NCBI GenBank assembly: GCA_038373865.1
Contig: JAXGGA010000071.1
Coordinates: 1 to 64,000 of the forward strand
Source: Uloborus plumipes
Lineage: Eukaryota > Arthropoda > Arachnida > Araneae > Uloboridae
Direction of reading: 5' to 3'
DNA length: 64,000 bases
In this document: in pieces, positions 56,321 through 64,000 of the stretch
How the letters are laid out: each line of letters begins with the position of its first letter
Numbering within the stretch: position 1 is the first letter of the stretch
The notes under the pieces: model-generated
Seen by the model: the letters and a program-made list of their open reading frames with translations, nothing else
Told to the model about the DNA's origin: nothing
Database searches by the model: none
Made by a program: the position numbers and the translations under genes

Positions 56321-58083
56321 ATGGAGCCTGGGTTTTCCAAAGGCCAATCGGATAATTTGCCGAAATTGGATTCTCTTACCCTTTTTTCATTTTTGGGGAA
56401 AAATCCCGATTTCACTAGCGCCGAAATGAAAGGAGTCAAGGCAAAACGGTAAGTTTTTTTCTTAAATAATCCATTTAATTAATATTACAACTGCTATCTC
56501 ACTCGATTCACTCGGATATATACGCGAAGTTCTGAATCTTTCTGACTATCTTTTGATATGTGGACAGAGAACATGCGGTTCTGAACCTTTTTTTTTTTTT
56601 TTGACTTCACTTCACCCCAAAAGAACAAGTAGTTAGAATTTACGACCTGAATATCAGATGCATCAGTTCAAATCAAATTTAACATATAGCACAGTAGTTA
56701 ACTATTAATACAAAATAAACTAATGAAAATTTGCATGAGTTGAACATCAAATAAGAGTAAAATGAAATTAAAGAAAAAAGCTTATTTGCATGAGAGCTGG
56801 TATGTGAAAATCATAAAGGTACCTTTCAATTTTTTTTTTTTTTTTAATTTTCAGTTACAATGGTTTGAATTTCATGACAAGAGCTATTTCATTTTCCAAT
56901 ACACTTTTAAAAACACCCACATTTTAGCTAAGAACTATAAAACTGCAATAACTTTCTTTAATACCAAAAGAACCCCAACATAAAATAGGGATAAGTAATT
57001 AAACCAAAAAAAAAAAAAAAGAACTAAGCCAGTGGTTGCTGTCAAAGAATTAATTTTCAGGTTGTTTTTGAATATTGGCATTGTTGCTTAATCTGGTAAC
57101 AGATAGAGCAATACAAATAGGCTTATAAGAATAAAACATTCTGGAACTGAATATATATATGCTAAAAATCCATCCCCTGAATAATCTAATAAAACTGGTC
57201 TGCCTGTGAAAGTATTTTTGCTAAGAAAAATTCTGAATATATTTTCAAAAACCTACAATTGGATATAGTTTATGAAAAGTAAAAAAAATGTACTTTGTTT
57301 ATTGCACAATGTTATAAGGCTCTTAAATGTGAAGCTGTTGCCAGAAAACCCAACTGTTGAAATGCAAGTAGATTTTGATCTCCCTCCCCCTCCCCCCATT
57401 AAAATTGTCATTTCTAGCACTTTTCTTACCTTTGCAAAATTTTTCACCCTTACTTGCAATGTTTTTTTTTTCCTTGTTGAAATTGAAGAATTACGACAAA
57501 ATTAAATCAAAACCTTAGATGATCAATAAACTCATGATGTATTTACATGTATTGACAGGTCAGCACGAGAAAATTATGGCGATAATGCTGTAGGATACGT
57601 GCAAGTTAAGAGAGACGGCGTTTTATGCATTGTTAAAGCCAGAGTCACTCCTGAGCATAAAGTCAGGAAAAAAGCCTACTCGGTGTGTCTCATTTTAAAT
57701 GAAACAGAAGAAGAAATTCAGTCGGTGAAATGTGAAGATTGTGCAGCTTCAATGGGCAAGTTTTTCAGACATATTTTAAGTGCTGCTTTAATGCCCTACA
57801 CACAGGGCATTGTTACATTGGGTTTAAAAAAAAACTACACTCATACACTTTTATTCTTAAAACAAATGAATGGTTCAAAAAAAAAAAAAAACTGAAACAT
57901 CAAGTTAAAACAAAAAAAATATATTTCCAGGAATTTTAGTTGTTGAACTCGAACAATGTGGAACGATGCAGTATTTGTATGCAGGTTTCTTGGATGCTGA
58001 CATTTTTAAATGACTTTGTAGGATGTTTAAATCACGAGACGAAGAATGTCATCCGAATTCGCCGTAGCAAAGGAGCTGAATAG
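56321..58083 (+). CDS. Spliced gene for a SWIM-type zinc-finger protein (YqaJ-associated family), probably truncated
   Basis: Exon 1 (56321-56448) starts ATG and encodes MEPGFSKGQSDNLPKLDSL, then TLFSFLGKNPDF and EMKGVKAKR. It ends at a strong donor, CG|GTAAGT. Exon 2 starts after TTGACAG at 57559 in phase: SARENYGDNAVGYVQVKRDG, CIVKARVTPEHKVRKKAYSV, then KCEDCAASM. I recognise this as the N-terminal part of arthropod proteins with a SWIM zinc finger ('CxDCAAS.GGCKH') that often precede a YqaJ-type nuclease domain. Exon 2 appears to end at ATGG|GCAAGT (57755), a GC-AG intron. A third exon from 58022 (after TTTGTAG) would add GCLNH, supplying the C and H of the finger (C101, C104, C110, H113), and stop at 58081. 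Total 128 residues, much shorter than relatives, so the downstream part is lost or elsewhere. Exons 1-2 are firm; exon 3 is inference. Confidence 0.75.
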
Positions 58084-58110
58084 AGCTTCCCCACTTTTCC
58101 TCGTGTCGAC

Positions 58111-58155
58111 TGACGTCACATCCCTTCTACCGCGTTTGCATAGGATGTGACGTCA
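58111..58155. repeat. Inverted repeat carrying two CRE palindromes
   Basis: TGACGTCACATCC (58111-58123) and GGATGTGACGTCA (58143-58155) are perfect 13-bp inverted repeats separated by 19 bases. They sit just 3' of the putative third exon of the SWIM gene. A hairpin or paired ATF/CREB site is possible. Confidence 0.8.
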
Positions 58156-58159
58156 CAGC

Positions 58160-61115
58160 ACTTTAAATATTAATTTAAAAATAGTTAAACATCGTTTTTT
58201 GGTTTAAAACTGGTACTGCTCGACATATTTTTTAATGTTCTTTCAATTTCAGGCAAAATTAAAAATTATGCAACTTGTCCAAAGATCAACGATGTAATTA
58301 TCTTCGTTATCATGGGACTTATGCCACCTAGTAGAAAATTTTAAATTTAAAAAAAAAATGATTTTTGAAGCAAAATATCTTCTAATCTTGATATATTTAC
58401 CTAACATTGTGCCATTTGATTTCATTTTATTTATACAATATAGAAGAAAAAAAGAGCTTGAAAATTTGGCTTGTATCAAAGATGCCATGTCAAGATATTT
58501 TTCTCCGACAATCATTTGTTTAGAAATCTGTCTGGAATTTAAAATTTACTACTATATGGCAAAAGGCCCTTGACAATGAAAATAACTGCAACATCAATTT
58601 AAAACGAAAAATTTTAATAATTGATTAGTTTGAAAAAAAGGACATTACTTACCAGTCCTCTAACATAATAGCTGTTAATATACAAATTGCGAACTTATTT
58701 TTCGAAAAGGTTATGGCAGATAAATAAGCAGATCTCATTTGAAATTCTACATTTGCTTTAGCCATAACTGCTAAAACGATTCAGGAATTTTCTAAGTAAA
58801 CCCAGATGGTGCAGAGCTCTTATGAGAAACATAACTAAGTTTTCTAAGTAGTTACTGATTTATTCCAAAAACGTGACTCCCTTTCCGTGGGTTGATTCCT
58901 GAATTCTTCAGGGAGAATGCAGGTTAATTTCAGGAAGGTTATTGACTTTCACGCAAACGTTCTTGATTTTTCCAGATATGCTACCGACAGAATTTACGCA
59001 TGTTAGCTGTCCATTCTTTTTAGGAAGGTCTATGATTTTTTTACAGTATATATTTTAATTCCAAAATTAGAAAACCTCATTAAAACAACTAGAAATATAT
59101 AGCGGTGGTAAGTCGCGTTTTTTCTGTTGAAGCTTGATATCTATTTCGTTAAGTCTTTTAAGAAACAATATCCCATAACATGAATATTCAAGAAAAGTTT
59201 TTGCATTTATAGTAAGATAATCTAAGCACCTAATTCTGTGTGCATTTTAATTTTTAAATTAACAGCTAATTTAAAAATAGCAATTGTAACAAAGGAATAG
59301 TTCTTTCGTAGTGATTTTACAACATATGTGTTTGCACATTTTGTAAACTCATATCGATTTTTCTTTGCTAATGTTATTTTTTTTTGAGTATGAATTTATT
59401 TCTTTGCTATCTATGAGTTGTGGATATAGAACGTTGCAACACTACTGGTTATTTTTATACTGATTAAAAAAATTGTGCATTTAATTTATAAGATTTTCAT
59501 TTGTACTTATAAGCTTTAAGAATTATAAAAACAGCAACAAAAAATTTAAATAATTAACGTTTTCGATGATTTAGCATATAAAATAAAGCTGTTCAGTTAC
59601 TATAAACGTTTTCTCGAAATGCCATTAGGAAAAAAGTAAATCATAAATATTTTTAAACAAATTTCAGAAATCATTCAAAATATGCTCAAAAGATTTTATA
59701 TTACTGACAACATAAAGCTAGTTAGTCGCCATAACATTCCTTTTTACATACAATGAGTACTAATTGAATATTTTTCTTTACTAGTGGTAACTATCTAGAT
59801 AAATATTTAATTAAGAACCTGAAAGATACCGGCTAATCTAATTGATTAAGAACTAAAAAAATGTACTTGAGTAAAAAAATTGAAGACCACGGTAAGTAGA
59901 TTTAGCGATATAATGCAGCCAGCCTGAAAATATATACAGTATTCACGATGTCAACGCTACGGTTAATAGTAATGTTTTACCGCAAGAACAAAAGTAATTA
60001 AATATATGTTTAGAAAAGAAATAGGAGGAACAAAAAAGAACAGTAACACGGGGTATTTTTCTTTATTTAACCTACATTTCCTTAAAAGGTTTTATAAAGT
60101 ATCTACGCTTTAGCATCAAAAAAAGCTAAAAGCAAAAAAAGACAATTTAGTCAAAAAAAAAACAATAAAAATAAATAAATAAATAATAATAATGAGAGTT
60201 ACTAGATGACTTGTGCGAAGTATACTCGCTCGAGGGAAGACATTCTAATCCCTGTTTTTTTTTCTTTAGTTTTACTTTTTATAATAATGGCCAAACTGCA
60301 ACTACTTCATAGTTTTTTGCTAGTGGCAAATAGCAAGTAGAAAAAATTATTTAAAATTATGTCTTACTTTTGTAGTCTAATGAAGTATTAACGGGCCATC
60401 AATACGTTCCAGAAAAATCTGTAATCGTGCCTTGAGGAAAACCTCAAAATATCCGCGGGAATTTCTCAACAGAATTCACCATATACCCTTACAGGTTTTC
60501 GTTGCATATCAATGACACTTAAGAAAGCTCAGGTGGTACTCTCTTCCCCCAAACCACCTTTAAGAAATAATGCATAGAGTATATCGGGGGAAGGTGCTGT
60601 ATAGTTTTTAAATTTCATTTTATACACATGAGTTTAATTTTAATCAACCATTTATAAATAATGGATGCACTTTAGTGATAAAACAAAAAATAATTTTCGT
60701 TTTGTAGAATTATTACCTGAAAAAAATAATAATTTAACCTGGGGTAAAATGCCCAATACCTTTGGGGTGAAATGCCGTATGGAGAATCAACTCCGTGCTA
60801 CTAAATGAATTCCTATTTACTAAAATATAATACATTTTTGAATATATTACACGTGCATCCTTCTAACATAATTTTTTTTCACGATTTCACTTTTATCTTT
60901 AAGTAATGTTTCTTCCCTCCAAAGACTACATATTCGTTCTCAAATGTCGAACATGATTCATGGGGCCTACTGCACTTAATTTAATCACATTTTTCTGATG
61001 TTTCGTTGTATTCTTCAAGGCACCGATAGCACACACTCGCTTTTATTTAATCACATCACGCCGTCTTATTCTAGATATTTAATGTCAAGTTCATTTATTT
61101 TGCGGTCGAAGATTC
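58160..61115. other. AT-rich stretch, no gene seen
   Basis: About 3 kb of AT-rich DNA. Short simple repeats (AAAT/AAT near 60170-60192) and a phrase GGGGTAAAATGCCC (about 60740), reminiscent of pogo ends but unpaired. No supported exon of the SWIM gene was found here. Confidence 0.4.
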
Positions 61116-61120
61116 TTTTT

Positions 61121-62431
61121 TACTTTCTTCTATATCTATTATATAGAAGAAAGTATTGGTTTCGTAAAAATTTTCGAATGTCGAATTTTGACGGATTTGC
61201 ACGTTTTGAGGTGCGCTGAGTCCATTTCGACCATTTTTGGAAAATGTCTGTCTGTGTGTGTGTGTGTGTGTGTGTGTCTGTCTGTGTGTGAGTCTGTATG
61301 TGTGTGACCAGTTTTTGTGGCCGCGCTAGAGCAAAAACTACTGCATGAAATCGAACAAAAATTTTTTCACATATGCACCACCATGTGAACTGGTGCACCT
61401 GACTTTGTTTAGCGAATTCCTCCAAGGGGGGTGGAGCAATCGCACGTGTTCTGCGCGTGGGTGATTGCTATATCTCAGGAAGTAACCGGCGGAATAAAAC
61501 GAAAATTAGTCCATAGATAGACCCTACCGAGTACAGGTGCTGATTCAATTTGCGTGTCAATATCTCGAAGGGGGTGGAGCAATCGCACGTGTTCTGCGCG
61601 TGGGTGATTGCTATATCTCAGGAAGTAACCGGCGGAATCAAACGAAAATTGGTCCATAGGTAGACCCTACCGAGTACAGGTGCTGATTTAATTTGCGTGT
61701 CAATATCTCGAAGGGGGGTGGAGCAATCGCACGTGTTCTGCGCGGGGGTGATTGCTATATCTCAGGAAGTAACAAGCGGAATCAAACGAAAATTGGTCCA
61801 TAGATAGACCCTATAGAGTACAGGTGCTGATTCAATTTGTGTGTCAGTATCTTGAAGGGGGGTGGAGAAATCGCACGTGTTCTGCGCGGGGGTGATTGCT
61901 ATATCTCAGGAAGTAACAGGCGGAATCAAACGAAAATTGGTCCATAGGTAGACCCTATTGAGTACAATCGCTGATTCAATTTGTTTGTCAGTATCTTGAA
62001 GGGGGGTGGAGAACTCGCACGTGTTCTGCAACGGGGGTGATTGCTATATCTCAGGAAGTAACAATCGGAATCAAACGAAAATTGGTCCATAGGTAGACCC
62101 TATTGAGTACAATCGCTGATTCAATTTGTGTGTCAATATCTCAAATGGGGGTGGAGCAATCAAAAGTGCTTATTTTGTCATTGCACCTACTGTATCTCGG
62201 GAAATATTGCTGCGATTTGAATGAAATTTGGAATAACACTAACCCAATATGGAAGCAAGCATCGATTAAATTTTGGCGCCAATCGCCCCAGGGGGAGGGT
62301 GGGGTGATTTTTGCGCTTAGTCAACAATGCGAAAAATTAATTCATTAAAAAATCGCTTTCACGCTATTTAATTATCAAAACAGCTGAAAACTTTCAATGA
62401 TTTGAAATTTTTAACTGTTGCCAATTTCTTT
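61121..62431 (+). repeat. Hairpin-ended dispersed repeat, copy 2
   Basis: Starts with the 15-bp hairpin TACTTTCTTCTATAT (61121-61135) and ATATAGAAGAAAGTA (61141-61155). Then come TTCGTAAAAATTTTCGAATG, a (TG)n/(CTGT)n tract and GTGCACCTGACTTTGTTTAG. Five ~144-bp tandem units follow (GGTGGAGCAATCGCACGTGT at about 61430, 61573, 61719, 61862 and 62004). The closing block (TTTTGGCGCCAATCGCCCCA, GGGGAGGGTGGGGTGATTTTT) ends near CTGTTGCCAATTTC. Nearly identical to copy 3, which starts 1839 bp downstream in the same orientation. A frame through the closing block (62103-62348) is also open in the inverted copy at 44209-44454. Confidence 0.85.
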
Positions 62432-62517
62432 TTACTAACAAATAAAATGTTTGCAATTAATCTAAACAAGGCTTTTACAATGATTTCCAATTTCGCTCAT
62501 TGATTCTGCATTTGCAG

Positions 62518-62688
62518 GGCTATTACGATAATTGGGAAATTGTAGCTGTCTCCAATTACTTGGGCGAGTACGTATTTTATTTTGTAACCGGAATTCATAA
62601 GATAGATACAGAAGAAAGTTTCGTGACGGCCACGACAGCTAGTTATAAGGTGGTATTAAGCATTTTAAGGTTTCAAAACCGGTTATAA
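62518..62688 (+). CDS. Possible exon of an unidentified host gene
   Basis: A good acceptor (CATTTGCAG, ending 62517) precedes a frame of balanced composition: GYYDNWEIVAVSNYLGEYVF, then YFVTGIHKIDTEESFVTATT, then ASYK. The frame either stops at 62686-62688 after SILRFQNRL or uses the donor AAG|GTGGTA at about 62649, giving a 132-base internal exon. It lies in the only unique sequence between two copies of a dispersed repeat. I recognise no domain. Codon composition (ACGGCCACGACAGCT) is unlike the surrounding AT-rich DNA, which is the main argument for it. Confidence 0.35.
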   Translation, partial: GYYDNWEIVAVSNYLGEYVFYFVTGIHKIDTEESFVTATTASYKVVLSILRFQNRL

Positions 62689-62959
62689 ATCAAGAAATAA
62701 TGAAGATATGGGAATTTTAGCGAATCCATTTGTTGTAACTTTAGTAGCCCCCTGCACTATTTTCGGGGGTGACAACATCCAAATTCGTGCTCCTGGTGCA
62801 AATACCTTTCAGAAAAACTAACTCTAATAGTTGCATCACAAAAACCGCGCGGAAATAAAAATTTGACCAGTTGCTCCTTCATTATGGAACAAAGTTTCGC
62901 AGAAAACTTTTTTCTATAGCTTCAATAAACCCAGGGTTGGTGCAATTTTTCTTTCTTTT

Positions 62960-64000
62960 TACTTTCTTCTATATCTATTATATAGAAGAAAGTATTGGTT
63001 TCGTAAAAATTTTCGAATGTCGAATTTTGACGGATTTGCACGTTTTGAGGTGCGCTGAGTCCATTTCGACCATTTTTGGAAAATGTCTGTCTGTGTGTGT
63101 GTGTATGTGTGTGTGTCTGTCTGTGTGTGAGTCTGTATGTGTGTGACCAGTTTTTGTGGCCGCGCTAGAGCAAAAACTACTGCATGAAATCGAACAAAAA
63201 TTTTTTCACATATGCACCACCATGTGAACTGGTGCACCTGACTTTGTTTAGCGAATTCCTCCAAGGGGGGTGGAGCAATCGCACGTGTTCTGCGCGTAGG
63301 TGATTGCTATATCTCAGGAAGTAACCGGCGGAATAAAACGAAAATTGGTCCATAGATAGACCCTACCGAGTACAGGTGCTGATTTAATTTGCGTGTCAAT
63401 ATCTCGAAGGGGGGTGGAGCAATCGCACGTGTTCTGCGCGGGGGTGATTGCTATATCTCAGGAAGTAACAAGCGGAATCAAACGAAAATTGGTCCATAGA
63501 TAGACCCTATAGAGTACAGGTGCTGATTCAATTTGTGTGTCAGTATCTTGAAGGGGGGTGGAGAAATCGCACGTGTTCTGCGCGGGGGTGATTGCTATAT
63601 CTCAGGAAGTAACAGGCGGAATCAAACGAAAATTGGTCCATAGGTAGACCCTATTGAGTACAATCGCTGATTCAATTTGTTTGTCAATATCTCCAAGGGG
63701 GGTGGAGCAATCGCGCGTGTTCTGCACGAGGGTGACTGCTATATCTCAGGAAGTAACCGGCGAAATCAAACGAAAATTGGTCCATAGGTAGACCCTATTG
63801 AGTACAGGTGCTGATTCAATTTGTGTGTCAATATCTCAAATGGGGGTGGAGCAATCAAAAGTGCTTATTTTGTCATTGCACCTACTGTATCTCGGGAAAT
63901 ATTGCTGCGATTTGAATGAAATTTGGAATAACACTAACCCAATATGGAAGCAAGCATCGATTAAATTTTGGCGCCAATCGCCCCAGGGGGAGGGTGGGGT
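62960..64000 (+). repeat. Hairpin-ended dispersed repeat, copy 3, cut by the window end
   Basis: Same opening hairpin, TG-rich tract and GCGAATTCCTCCAAGG junction as copy 2, then four ~144-bp units (about 63270, 63412, 63556, 63701) and the start of the closing block. The window ends inside GGGGAGGGTGGGGT. Confidence 0.85.

Noticed and set aside
61120..61425. Frames through the TG/CTGT tract (three copies) as genes rich in His-Thr-Gln
   Set aside because: They arise from translation of microsatellite sequence in a dispersed repeat; the peptide differs exactly where the microsatellite varies.

Overview
The window looks like AT-rich arthropod nuclear DNA with very few genes, most likely from a chelicerate and plausibly a spider. 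The reasons are a high AT content with long homopolymers and (TA)n tracts, almost no open host coding sequence, spliced-gene signals (GT/GC donors, AG acceptors), and a dense mixture of Tc1/mariner, pogo, hAT, piggyBac, Helitron, CR1-like LINE, tRNA-SINE and hammerhead-ribozyme elements. The lineage is an inference from repeat and protein families I recognise; it was not tested by any search.

Layout. 0-5.9 kb: diverged tandem repeats, a pogo/Tigger-like MITE, a long imperfect hairpin and two adjacent small MITEs. 5.9-7.4 kb: a structurally complete Tc1-like transposon with an intact 343-residue transposase. 13.0-17.8 kb: a hammerhead element, a Helitron, a decayed Tc1 copy and a second Helitron embedded in (TA)n. 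18.6-21.1 kb: a LINE tail, the best-preserved hammerhead ribozyme and a tRNA-derived SINE. 22.3-31.9 kb: a nest that appears to be an old hAT element (matching ends and a near-perfect 8-bp target duplication). It has been filled by a palindromic element with about eleven TGACGTCA-type repeat units, a piggyBac-like MITE, and an AGGGTGATTC-ended transposon that itself holds a 1.56-kb foldback. 32-39 kb: a MITE, a second nearly complete Tc1 copy killed by one frameshift, and a decayed pogo-like element. 41-48.7 kb: a TAA-flanked MITE, a third hammerhead, a hAT MITE, a hairpin-ended dispersed repeat and a second pogo-like relic. 50.8-56 kb: MITEs, a fourth hammerhead element inserted with a 7-bp duplication, and a CR1-like LINE split by a MITE. 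56.1-58.1 kb: the only convincing spliced gene, a SWIM-type zinc-finger protein with a CCAAT/CRE promoter. 61.1-64 kb: two direct copies of the hairpin-ended repeat flanking a possible exon.

How the parts relate. Only the Tc1-like transposase at 6.1-7.1 kb looks functional. Its terminal repeats match those of the frameshifted copy at 36.2-37.6 kb, so it could move that copy in trans. The other DNA elements are non-autonomous or decayed. The observation most worth following is the family of small elements with type I hammerhead ribozymes (four loci, both strands). One locus keeps a full catalytic core and another has clear target-site duplications, which suggests retrotransposition of small ribozyme-processed RNAs.
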